A stretch of 64,000 nt of DNA, taken from contig NZ_JADKYY010000013.1 of assembly GCF_015354315.1 (NCBI RefSeq), forward strand, positions 1 through 64,000, in the 5' to 3' direction. Shown in pieces: positions 54,435 to 63,186 of this stretch. This stretch comes from Planobacterium oryzisoli. Lineage in GTDB: Bacteria; Bacteroidota; Bacteroidia; Flavobacteriales; Weeksellaceae. Every line of letters begins with the position of its first letter. Positions within the stretch are counted from its first letter, which is position 1. The notes beneath the pieces are model-generated. The model saw nothing but the letters and a program-made list of their open reading frames with translations. It searched no databases and was not told the origin of the DNA. A program made the position numbers and the translations under genes.

Positions 54435-57293
54435 TTAATAATTGAAGAGAAAGTGCACATCGAGCTCTTCCACCTCCGAGGAATGTATTGCTTGCGCCTG
54501 CTGCAGAGCCGCTTTATCCCCAATAATCCCTGTATTGAAAGTCTTCTCCCTGATTCGTTGGTCCGCAAAGTGGGAAAAGGAGTTAAAATCCAATTCCTTT
54601 AGTTCCCCGTACATGGCCTGACGGATATCGTAGCTGATACCGAGTTTTTCTAGGCGCAGCGCGTTGAAAAATATCTGTGTGCGCCGCAAACGGTGTGAGG
54701 CTAGCTGCTTGAGGGCCGCTTGCCGGGCCGCCTCAAACTGCTCCGGATAGTGGGGAAGTTCTTTGAACAATTCCGCCAGCGCGGTCCTTGCCTCCGAGAG
54801 CTTATCGGTCTGGGTTCCTATATAGCTGCTTATATAGTCGTGCCTATAAATATGCGTAGCAGAGCGGTAATGGGCATAGGCAGAATACGCAAGACTCCGT
54901 TTTTCACGGATTTCTTGGAATACCACGGAGGAAAGTCCGGAGCCGAAATATTCGTTAAACAAGCTGACCTTTCCAAAATGTTGCGGGCTTACTTGCAATG
55001 AGCGCGCCGCCTGTACCATTTCCACCTGTACCATATCGTAGGGCACATAAAACACTTTCCCTGTAGTAGGCAGTTCTTCAAATTTCTTAGCTTCTGGAAG
55101 CCTCAGATGCGGTACTTCCATCATAGGGTCCAGAGTACTAAGGATTGCCTCAGGGTTTTTACCGTAAAAAAACACTTGGTACGGATACGCAAGTAACGCA
55201 TGTATGCCACGCACCAGTTCCTGTGGATCGAGTGTTTGAAGCTGCGTAAGGGAAAGGGTATGGCGAAGTCTTGAATTTTCCTGAAACTTTATAAATTGCG
55301 TAAGAGCCGATACAATCCGGCCCTTGTCCTGAAGTTCTGCCTGGCGGCTCGAGTTAATTGTGGTAAGAAACGATTCATAGACCTGCACTTCACTTTTCAA
55401 TTCGGTAATCCAATGGAAAAGCAGCTCCAGCCCCCTGGGAAGATTTTCTTCCAAGCCGGTTAGGGAGAAAGTAATCTGATCGGTTCCAATCTTTACATCG
55501 TGCATCAGCCCCAGAGTGAAAAATTTGAGCTTCAGCTCTTCAGCCGTATATTTATTGGTACCTAGGTACTGCATAAATTCCAGTGCCGTAGTTAAATAAA
55601 GGTCGTGGTCGGTACCCAGAGGGAATATTAGATGAATCTCCCCCAGTTCATTATGCGTATTTAAAAGGTGCGTAAATTTTCTTCCTTTTATACGCTGGGG
55701 TTGGAGGTACTTGCTGTACTCTATAAACTCCGGGCTGGGAGCAACGGAAGGTACGCTCTGGAGCTCCAGGTAGAAAGCACTTTTTGCGTCGCGGTTTAGA
55801 ACAATGGGCGTAATTCCTGGATTCTCCACACGCAGAAGAAGAGGATTCTCCCCCACCAATTTATGTACCTCTACTACCCCCGTAGCAAAGAGCGTGCGCG
55901 CATAGGACATAATTTGTTCTTTTGTTATAGCTTCGTATTGTGCTATTTCAGAGAGTTGCAGCGTCCAGCTTTGATTCCGTATAAAACTTTGGTAGAGACG
56001 ACTGGCAAGCCCTTCGCTGCTTTCCAAGGATTTAATTTGCTGTACCTTTAAATCATTGATGAGCGCTTGAAGCAACGCGTCGGGAAAAGCTCCATTCTTC
56101 AGGTTTTCTATCTGCTCCATTACCAGTGCACGCGCCTCTTCGAGGCTCTGCCCCTCCTTAGGTACTACAACAAGGCTGAAGACTCCGTAGTGATTAAGGG
56201 ACATCTGGTAACTACCGGCGTACAGAGCCTTTTGTTTTTGATTGACTTCCAAGTCCAAAAGTCCAGCTTCCGCCCGGTTGCTTAGCAAAGAGGCGATAAG
56301 CTGGGCCTTCATCGCCTCAGGAGTTCCATAACTGGGGGTTCTATAGGCCAAATGCAACCTGGAGGTAGAGGGACTGTAAATGTGGCGCACGGATCTTCCA
56401 CTAAGCGGCTGCTCCTCAATAAATGGCTTTTGCGGTGCACTCCTGGAAGGTAAAACTCCGAAATACCTTTCCACTAATTTTACGCTCTCTTCAAAATCCA
56501 GATCTCCCACAAGTACCAAGGCCATATTGCTTGGAACGTAGTACTGTTCAAAGTACTCCCTGAGTGCCTTCATGGAAGGATTCTTCAGATGCTCGGGTCT
56601 TCCCAGTGTGGTTTGTTGTCCATTAGGATGTGTGGGAAAGAGCATTTCCATCAGTGCGTAATTCACCTGACGTGCATCATTGTCCTGCGCACGGTTGAAC
56701 TCCTCATATACCGACTCTAATTCCGTATGGAAAAGACGAAGAGCCAAACCCGAAAAGCGTTCGCTCTCAATCCGTAGGAAACGTTCTAGTTCGGTGGAGG
56801 GGATATTGTTTTTGTAGACCGTTTCGTCGTACCAAGTGTGCGCATTGGTTCCACTGGCCCCTAAAAGGTTCATAAGCTGGTCGTACTCTCCCGCCACGGC
56901 ATAGCAACTTGCCTGATGGGACACGCGATCGATTTCTTTATAGAGTTGCCTTTTTTTCTCGGGATCCTGCTCCGCCTTATGCTCTTCAAAAAGCATCTCT
57001 AGAGTATCGAGTAAAGGCTTTTCCTTTTCCCAGTTCAGTGTTCCGATTTTAGAAGTCCCCTTAAAGAGCATGTGTTCTAAATAATGCGAAAGACCGGTAT
57101 TGTCGCTAGGGTCGGCATTACTTCCCGTACGCACCGCTATAAAGGACTGAATCCTAGGAGCATCGGTATTCTTTGCCAAATAAAGAGAAAGTCCGTTTTC
57201 AAGCCGGTACAGCCTCACCCCGTACGGGTCTTGCGGCGTATAGGTATATTGCGTACCACCAAGATCGGTGGCAGTGTGCTGAGTGTATTTCAT
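54435..57293 (-). CDS. M16 family zinc metallopeptidase, long two-unit form
   Basis: A 952-residue insulinase-type peptidase with the inverted zinc motif HYLEH (His70, Glu73, His74) in GLSHYLEHMLFKGTSKIGT and a downstream Glu ligand probably in ELESVYEEFNRAQ. The second, inactive half contains FNEYFGSGLSSVVFQEIREKRSLAYS. The start at 57293 is chosen over 57350; no signal peptide is evident with either, so it may be cytosolic, unlike many Bacteroidota M16 proteins. Such enzymes degrade peptides inside a closed chamber. It follows polA by 82 nt on the same strand. Confidence 0.9.
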   Translation of the reverse strand: MKYTQHTATDLGGTQYTYTPQDPYGVRLYRLENGLSLYLAKNTDAPRIQSFIAVRTGSNADPSDNTGLSHYLEHMLFKGTSKIGTLNWEKEKPLLDTLEMLFEEHKAEQDPEKKRQLYKEIDRVSHQASCYAVAGEYDQLMNLLGASGTNAHTWYDETVYKNNIPSTELERFLRIESERFSGLALRLFHTELESVYEEFNRAQDNDARQVNYALMEMLFPTHPNGQQTTLGRPEHLKNPSMKALREYFEQYYVPSNMALVLVGDLDFEESVKLVERYFGVLPSRSAPQKPFIEEQPLSGRSVRHIYSPSTSRLHLAYRTPSYGTPEAMKAQLIASLLSNRAEAGLLDLEVNQKQKALYAGSYQMSLNHYGVFSLVVVPKEGQSLEEARALVMEQIENLKNGAFPDALLQALINDLKVQQIKSLESSEGLASRLYQSFIRNQSWTLQLSEIAQYEAITKEQIMSYARTLFATGVVEVHKLVGENPLLLRVENPGITPIVLNRDAKSAFYLELQSVPSVAPSPEFIEYSKYLQPQRIKGRKFTHLLNTHNELGEIHLIFPLGTDHDLYLTTALEFMQYLGTNKYTAEELKLKFFTLGLMHDVKIGTDQITFSLTGLEENLPRGLELLFHWITELKSEVQVYESFLTTINSSRQAELQDKGRIVSALTQFIKFQENSRLRHTLSLTQLQTLDPQELVRGIHALLAYPYQVFFYGKNPEAILSTLDPMMEVPHLRLPEAKKFEELPTTGKVFYVPYDMVQVEMVQAARSLQVSPQHFGKVSLFNEYFGSGLSSVVFQEIREKRSLAYSAYAHYRSATHIYRHDYISSYIGTQTDKLSEARTALAELFKELPHYPEQFEAARQAALKQLASHRLRRTQIFFNALRLEKLGISYDIRQAMYGELKELDFNSFSHFADQRIREKTFNTGIIGDKAALQQAQAIHSSEVEELDVHFLFNY

Positions 57294-57374
57294 TGGTTTG
57301 TGTTTTAGTTTGTAACTGGGATTTGGCAAGCAGAGAAAGATCCCAATCATGAGATATCTCTCCCTGCCCCTCAG

Positions 57375-60182
57375 TTAGTGGGCCTCCAGCCAATTTTTAC
57401 CCACCCCTACTTCCACGAGCAGAGGCACCTTGGTTTCATAGACCTCTTCCATCTGCGTCTTGATCAGAAGGGAGGCGGTCTCTATCTCATCCAGTGGAGA
57501 TTCAAAGACCAGTTCGTCATGAACCTGCAGAAGCATTTCTGTCTTTAAATTCTTCTCATTGAAAAGACGATCAATACGGATCATCGCCATCTTAATCAAA
57601 TCTGCTGCTGATCCCTGAATAGGCGCGTTCACTGCGTTGCGCTCCGCATGACCGCGAACCACAAAATTTCTGGAATTGATATCTTTAAGGTATCTTCTTC
57701 TCCCTAGTAAAGTCTGCACATATCCTTTTTGGCGCGCCTCTTCCACCTGGTTTGCCATCCAGCTCTTTAGATTGGGATAGGTGGCAAAATAAGCATCAAT
57801 CATAGATTTGGCTTCAGAGCGCGAAAGGCCTGTTTGCTGCGAGAGCCCAAAGGCACCCTGTCCGTAAATGATGCCGAAATTTACTGTTTTGGCTTGGCTT
57901 CTCTGCAACTTACTGACCTCCTGCAGCGGAACATTAAAAAGTTTGGATGCTGTGGAGGCGTGGATGTCTTCTCCTTTTAGAAACGCCTCTATCATACTTT
58001 GCTCTTTAGCAATCTCGGCTATTAGCCTGAGCTCTATCTGACTGTAGTCGGCCGAAATGATACGGTGGCCCCTGGAGGCTACGAATGCGCCACGGATCTG
58101 CTGTCCGCGCAAAGTACGTATAGGAATGTTTTGTAGATTAGGATTCAGAGAAGAAAGTCTCCCGGTGGCCGCCGTGGTTTGTGAGAAATTAGTATGTACC
58201 CGACTGTCGTGGGCATCGATTTGCAGAGGCAGAGCATCTACATAAGTGCTCTTTAATTTCTGGTAGGTGCGGTATTCCAGTATAGGTTCAATTACCGGAT
58301 GTGCGGCCGAGAGTTTTTGCAGAATATCTTCGGATGTGGCATACTGACCACTTTTTGTCTTCTTTGCCTTGGGATCCAGACCCAGCCGTTCAAAGAGTAT
58401 ATCCCCTAGTTGCTTAGGCGAATTAAGATTGAAAGTCTCACCACTTAATGAAAATACTTTTTCCTCGAGGGCTTTAAGATCGCTCTCCAAATCTTTACTC
58501 TCTTTTTCCAGCCAACCACGGTCTAGTTGCACACCGCGAAGTTCCATCCCTGCCAAAACTTGGAGTAAGGGCATTTCGACTTCTTTAAAAAGTGTAAGTA
58601 GTTCACTCTTTTCCAGTTCCGGCCGAAAGAGCTCATAGAGCTGAAACGTAATATCTGCATCCTCACAGGAGTAATCGCGTTGGGTCTCTAAAGGAAGCTC
58701 GTTAAACAAACCCTGCCCCTTGCCTTTTTTACCAATGAGCGATTCGAGAGAAATCGGTTCGTAATTAAGGTGCATCTGGGCCAGGTAATCCATCCCATGC
58801 CTGCCGTCGGGATTCAATAGGTAGTGGGCAATCATGGTGTCAAAGTACGGTTCCTGTACCTGCACTCCATGCATATATAGGACCTTGTAATCGTACTTGA
58901 GATTATGTGCCACCTTCTCCACCTTGGTACTCTCAAAAAACGGGCGCAGAAGTTCTAAGGTCTGGGACCTTTGCTCTAGTTTTGTAGGAATTGGAACGTA
59001 GTAGGCAAGGCCTTTTCGGTAGGAAAAGGAAATTCCCACTAGCTGGGCCTCCAGCTCATTAAGCGACGTTGTCTCTGTATCGAAACAGACCGAATCTTTC
59101 TCAAGCAAGGTTTTTACCAAGGCTTTTACTGCAGTACTGTTGTCTATCAATTGGTACAGCGTTTGGGAACTATCCAGCGAAGCCTTCTGGGAAGTGGCCT
59201 GCTCCAAGTCGTCAAATGAGGAAAAAAGATCAAGTTGGGTTGCTCCCTCTTTTGCGGGTTCCAGAACCTCCGCTCCAGTGCTTACTTTATCTTCTGAAAA
59301 CGCCCTGTATAAAGTTTCGTAGAGCCTGCGAAACTCAATCTCGTCAAAAACCTGACGGACCTGTTCAAAGTCGGGGGTTTCCAGGTCGTATTTCTCGTGC
59401 TCAAAGTCCACGGGGACATCACAGATGATAGTGGCCAGACGCTTGGACATACGCCCGCGCTCGGCCGAATTCTCCACTTTTTCCTTGAGTTTACCCTTTA
59501 GCTCATGCGTATGTTCTAGAAGGTTTTCCAGACTTCCGTACTGCTGGAGAAATTTTGTTGCCGTTTTCTCTCCTACACCCTCAAGTCCCGGAATATTATC
59601 CACTGCATCGCCCATCATAGCAAGAAAATCAATAACTTGTTTAGGATCCTTGATTCCGTATTTCGCTTGGACCTCCTCCACACCGAGTATCTCAAATTCA
59701 GCCCCTTTAAGACCCGGTTTGTATATTTTAATATTGGGGGTAACCAGCTGCGCGAAGTCTTTGTCAGGAGTTACCATATAGACAGTATACCCCTGTTTCT
59801 CGGCTTTGCACGCAATGGTGCCAATCACGTCGTCTGCTTCGTAGCCCTCCACTCCCAAAATAGGTATATGCATGGCCTGAAGGATTCGGTGTATATAGGG
59901 AATAGCGAGTTGGATGGCTTCAGGGGTATCGCTGCGGTTGGCCTTATAATCTGCAAAATCCTCTGTACGCACGTTGGTTTTACCTACATCGAATACTACT
60001 GCAAGCTGGGTAGGCTTCTGGCGACGAATGAGTTCAATAAGTGAATTAGTGAATCCAAAAATGGCGGAAGTATCCATACCACTGCTTGTTATTCTGGGAC
60101 TACGAATTAGGGCGTAGTACCCCCGGAAGATCATGGCGTAGGCGTCGACTAAAAAGAGCCTTTTATCGTTATTCTCTGACAT
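57375..60182 (-). CDS. polA: DNA polymerase I
   Basis: A 935-residue polymerase for Okazaki fragment processing and repair. All three domains are present: the 5' nuclease (LFLVDAYAMIFRGYYAL; EADDVIGTIA; DNIPGLEGVGEKTA), a 3'-5' exonuclease with VCFDTETTSLNELEA and CEDADITFQLYE that appears catalytically intact, and the polymerase domain with SADYSQIELRLIAEIA, RSQAKTVNFGIIYGQ and QVHDELVFES. The start at 60182 (MSENNDKRLF) is preferred. A TATATTTG element (60194-60187) ends 5 nt before this ATG, suggesting a leaderless mRNA. Confidence 0.97.
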   Translation of the reverse strand: MSENNDKRLFLVDAYAMIFRGYYALIRSPRITSSGMDTSAIFGFTNSLIELIRRQKPTQLAVVFDVGKTNVRTEDFADYKANRSDTPEAIQLAIPYIHRILQAMHIPILGVEGYEADDVIGTIACKAEKQGYTVYMVTPDKDFAQLVTPNIKIYKPGLKGAEFEILGVEEVQAKYGIKDPKQVIDFLAMMGDAVDNIPGLEGVGEKTATKFLQQYGSLENLLEHTHELKGKLKEKVENSAERGRMSKRLATIICDVPVDFEHEKYDLETPDFEQVRQVFDEIEFRRLYETLYRAFSEDKVSTGAEVLEPAKEGATQLDLFSSFDDLEQATSQKASLDSSQTLYQLIDNSTAVKALVKTLLEKDSVCFDTETTSLNELEAQLVGISFSYRKGLAYYVPIPTKLEQRSQTLELLRPFFESTKVEKVAHNLKYDYKVLYMHGVQVQEPYFDTMIAHYLLNPDGRHGMDYLAQMHLNYEPISLESLIGKKGKGQGLFNELPLETQRDYSCEDADITFQLYELFRPELEKSELLTLFKEVEMPLLQVLAGMELRGVQLDRGWLEKESKDLESDLKALEEKVFSLSGETFNLNSPKQLGDILFERLGLDPKAKKTKSGQYATSEDILQKLSAAHPVIEPILEYRTYQKLKSTYVDALPLQIDAHDSRVHTNFSQTTAATGRLSSLNPNLQNIPIRTLRGQQIRGAFVASRGHRIISADYSQIELRLIAEIAKEQSMIEAFLKGEDIHASTASKLFNVPLQEVSKLQRSQAKTVNFGIIYGQGAFGLSQQTGLSRSEAKSMIDAYFATYPNLKSWMANQVEEARQKGYVQTLLGRRRYLKDINSRNFVVRGHAERNAVNAPIQGSAADLIKMAMIRIDRLFNEKNLKTEMLLQVHDELVFESPLDEIETASLLIKTQMEEVYETKVPLLVEVGVGKNWLEAH

Positions 60183-60186
60183 AGGG

Positions 60187-60194
60187 CAAATATA
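60187..60194 (-). promoter_or_regulatory. -7 element at the polA start (leaderless)
   Basis: TATATTTG on the minus strand ends 4 nt before the polA ATG, so the transcript should begin at or within a few bases of the start codon. Confidence 0.5.
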
Positions 60195-60331
60195 CATAAA
60201 TCAGTGCAGTAGGGTAAGATCCCGCGGAAGGGTTGTATAGAAAAATTTTGTTTTGGACCAAGGTCCTTCTATAATTTCCACATTGTTTTGATATGGCAGA
60301 GTTTTCACTCATTTTTGTAAAAAACGAATCA

Positions 60332-61999
60332 ATGGAATTAAATAAACTCGACCAATACGTCAAATTTTTCTCTTTCATTTTAAAATACTATAACAGTGAC
60401 GTGCTAAAATCCGCTTCCAGTACCGCACTTGGAGAGGACACTGCCACAGAAACTTCCAACTACGATCAAAAACCCGAAGAACTGGTAGAAGACCTAAAAA
60501 AAATGGGTCCGACCTACGTGAAACTGGGCCAACTACTCTCCACTAGGCCCGATCTGCTTCCCGCTCCCTACTTGGCGGCGCTTGCTTCATTGCAGGACGA
60601 CGTGGAGACTATCGAGTACAGCCAGATAGAAGAAATCATTGAAGAGCAGCTGGGCACCAAAATTAACAAAGCATTCACCCTATTCGATCCCGAGCCTCTT
60701 GCCAGCGCTTCGATCGGCCAGGTACACCGCGCCCTACTTCCCTCCGGAAGAATGGTTGCCGTAAAAATCCAGCGTCCCGGCGTGGATGAAAAGTTTAAGC
60801 AGGACCTGGCGACCCTTAGGGAGGTCTCTACCCTTGCCGTCAAGCACTCCTCCGTAGCGCGCCAGTATGCACTGGACCAAATCATTGAGGAGCTGGAATA
60901 TATCCTTTTAAACGAACTGAACTACGAGAAAGAATTCCACAACCTTATTACTCTGCGTGAAAACCTCCACGATTTTGATCTGCTTTTTGTGCCAGAGCCT
61001 GTAGCACAGTATTCTTCTTCCAGGGTACTCACCATGGATTTTGTGGAAGGGCGAAAAGTGACCTCTCTCGGACCTCTGGCTGTCATCGAGAACAATTTCA
61101 CTCCCTTGATCGAGCAGCTTGTACACGCCTACCTCAAGCAAATTATCGTAGACGGATTTGCCCACGCGGATCCCCATCCAGGCAATGTCGTTTTGACCTC
61201 AAAAAACCAGATTGCACTCATGGATCTGGGGATGGTTGCAAAATTCTCTGGAAAGATGCAAGAGCAGATTCTGGAACTAATGATGGCACTTAGCAACCGA
61301 GACGGTGATAAAATCACCGATGCCCTCGTTGCAATAAGTGATCACGATCCACAGAAGGTAGATTTGGATGCCTTTAGAAAAGATATCAACCGCCTGGTGA
61401 TGGACCATACCAGTACCCAGGCGCAGGACATGGCTACGGGACGCGTAGTGATCCAGATGAACCGTATAGCCGCAGAACATGGACTTCATTTGGCAGTAGA
61501 ACTGAATATTCTTGGAAAGATCCTTCTCAACATGGATCAGATTGTTGCGGCACTTGCTCCAGAGTACGACCTACAGAAAAGCATTCGAAGCTATATGGAG
61601 GAGCTGGTTAATAGTAAGATGAAGCAGGAACTAAAACCCGAGAACATCTACAGGGTACTGCTCGACCATAAGAAACTTGCAGAAGAACTACCAGGGCGCC
61701 TTAACCGAATAACCGAGCAACTCTCGGAAGGGCAGTTAGAGCTGAAGATAAACGCCATCGATGAAGACCGCCTTACCGACGGGTTCCAAAAAGTGGCCAA
61801 CCGCATCACCTCTGGACTGATCATTGCCGCCATGATTATCGGCGCGGCCCTTTTGATGCGCGTAGAAAGCACCTACAGCATCATGGGCTACGGACTACTT
61901 CCTTTCGTATTTTTTATGATAGCAACTGCATTGGGACTTTATCTTCTCTATCAGATACTTTTCAAGGACAAAAGTCCTACATTGAATAAAAAACGCTAA
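60332..61999 (+). CDS. ABC1/UbiB family atypical kinase
   Basis: A 555-residue membrane-anchored protein of the UbiB/ADCK family, which supports quinone biosynthesis by ATPase activity. Motifs: the KxGQ loop in YVKLGQLLSTRPDLLP, ASASIGQVHRALLPSG for the A-rich loop, VAVKIQRPGVDEKF, GFAHADPHPGNV and IALMDLGMVAKF (the catalytic D-x-N and D-x-G type residues). Two membrane helices end the protein (about 500-545). The start at 60332 (MELNKLDQYVKFFSF) fits relatives and lies 15 nt after CATTTTTG, a one-off promoter element; the ATG at 60293 would add 13 residues. No other quinone genes adjoin. Confidence 0.92.
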   Translation: MELNKLDQYVKFFSFILKYYNSDVLKSASSTALGEDTATETSNYDQKPEELVEDLKKMGPTYVKLGQLLSTRPDLLPAPYLAALASLQDDVETIEYSQIEEIIEEQLGTKINKAFTLFDPEPLASASIGQVHRALLPSGRMVAVKIQRPGVDEKFKQDLATLREVSTLAVKHSSVARQYALDQIIEELEYILLNELNYEKEFHNLITLRENLHDFDLLFVPEPVAQYSSSRVLTMDFVEGRKVTSLGPLAVIENNFTPLIEQLVHAYLKQIIVDGFAHADPHPGNVVLTSKNQIALMDLGMVAKFSGKMQEQILELMMALSNRDGDKITDALVAISDHDPQKVDLDAFRKDINRLVMDHTSTQAQDMATGRVVIQMNRIAAEHGLHLAVELNILGKILLNMDQIVAALAPEYDLQKSIRSYMEELVNSKMKQELKPENIYRVLLDHKKLAEELPGRLNRITEQLSEGQLELKINAIDEDRLTDGFQKVANRITSGLIIAAMIIGAALLMRVESTYSIMGYGLLPFVFFMIATALGLYLLYQILFKDKSPTLNKKR

Positions 62000-62033
62000 A
62001 AAAGTACCAACGGAAATAAGTACATTTGTTCTC

Positions 62034-62813
62034 ATGTCCTTACAGCCACTACGCCATGTCACTGTTATGCGCTACGTCCTTCCACTTAGGGAAGGAGGCT
62101 CCTTGCCAGCCCTTGCCGACGGCGACGACGGATTCAAATACGTCGTGAAATTTCGTGGCGCAGGCCATGGAGTAAAGATGCTGATCTCCGAACTTCTGGG
62201 AGGTCTCATAGCAAAGGAGCTGGGACTACGGGTTCCAGAATTGGTGTTTATTCATTTGGACGAGGATTTTGGCCGCACGGAAGCCGACGAGGAAATCCAG
62301 GATTTACTTAAATTTTCGAAAGGGCTTAACCTTGGACTGCACTACCTCTCCAGTGCGCTTACTTACGAACCTAAAATGGTCGTTGAGGCCGGGGAAGCCT
62401 CCCGGATCGTGTGGTTGGACTGTTATATTACCAATATTGACCGCACCTTCAAGAATACCAATATGCTTTGGTGGAAGCAGCAGCTCTGGCTTATAGATCA
62501 TGGTGCATCCTTCTATTTCCACCACTCGTGGCAGAACATCCCGAAAGCCGCTCGTTCGGTTTTTCCCTATGTAAAAGACCATGTACTGCTTCCTTATGCC
62601 ACAGAACTTCACAAGGCTGATGCGTTTGCACACAGCGTACTCTCCAGAGAGGTACTAGCCGCGATAGTGGAACAGATACCTTCCGACTGGCTACTGTGGG
62701 AGGATGTGGAAAGCTCCCCGGAGCAATTACGGGCGATTTATTTGGAATTTCTAGTGGAGAGACTGGAAAATTCGCATTTATTTTTAAAACAAGCCAGCGA
62801 TGCACGAGTTTGA
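62034..62813 (+). CDS. HipA-like kinase (HipA_2 type)
   Basis: A 259-residue cytosolic protein with a compact HipA-like fold and no N-terminal HipA domain. The N-terminal lobe has DGFKYVVKFRGAGHGVKMLI (about 31-50) with the ATP-binding lysine; the catalytic part is VWLDCYITNIDRTFKNTNML (about 124-143), matching the N-x-D-R...N kinase loop of HipA, followed by LWLIDHGASFYFHH with the DxG-like metal site. HipA kinases phosphorylate tRNA synthetases; the target here is unknown. Its end overlaps the DUF3037 gene by 14 nt, a pairing I recall from many genomes. Confidence 0.85.
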   Translation: MSLQPLRHVTVMRYVLPLREGGSLPALADGDDGFKYVVKFRGAGHGVKMLISELLGGLIAKELGLRVPELVFIHLDEDFGRTEADEEIQDLLKFSKGLNLGLHYLSSALTYEPKMVVEAGEASRIVWLDCYITNIDRTFKNTNMLWWKQQLWLIDHGASFYFHHSWQNIPKAARSVFPYVKDHVLLPYATELHKADAFAHSVLSREVLAAIVEQIPSDWLLWEDVESSPEQLRAIYLEFLVERLENSHLFLKQASDARV

Positions 62814-63183
62814 TTTGTACGAATACGCCGTGGTACGTCTGGTGCCAGTGGTGGAACGCGAAGAGTTTTTCAACGTGGGTCTTCTAATGCTTTGCAAAAG
62901 AAAGAAATTCTTACGCTGCGAGATTTCTCTTTGCACAAGCAAATTTAATTTAATGAAAAGTCCCCTGGACTATACCGAAGTAGAGCAAAGTCTGTATAAT
63001 CTCCGTGCAATCGCAATGGGAGAGAAACAAAGTAGCCCCATTGCACTTCTTCCGGCAGAAGAACGCTTTCGGTGGCTCACTTCCCAGCGGAGCAGTGTGA
63101 TACAAACGTCACGGCCCCACCCCGGTAAGTCCAAGAACCTGGAAGAGACTTTCGAGAAATTATTTACCGAACTTGTGCGGTAG
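62800..63183 (+). CDS. DUF3037 domain protein
   Basis: A 127-residue protein that begins HEFDLYEYAVVRLVPVVEREEFFNVGLLMLC, the DUF3037 hallmark: a strand with two arginine/glutamate turns and the FxNVGxxL motif. The rest is helical (EVEQSLYNLRAIAMGE, RFRWLTSQRSSVIQTSRPH). DUF3037 proteins are uncharacterised and usually sit beside a HipA-like kinase, as here with a 14-nt overlap, so they are likely partners. No membrane or signal segment. It ends 3 nt before the convergent helicase gene. Confidence 0.88.
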   Translation: MHEFDLYEYAVVRLVPVVEREEFFNVGLLMLCKRKKFLRCEISLCTSKFNLMKSPLDYTEVEQSLYNLRAIAMGEKQSSPIALLPAEERFRWLTSQRSSVIQTSRPHPGKSKNLEETFEKLFTELVR

Positions 63184-63186
63184 CTC

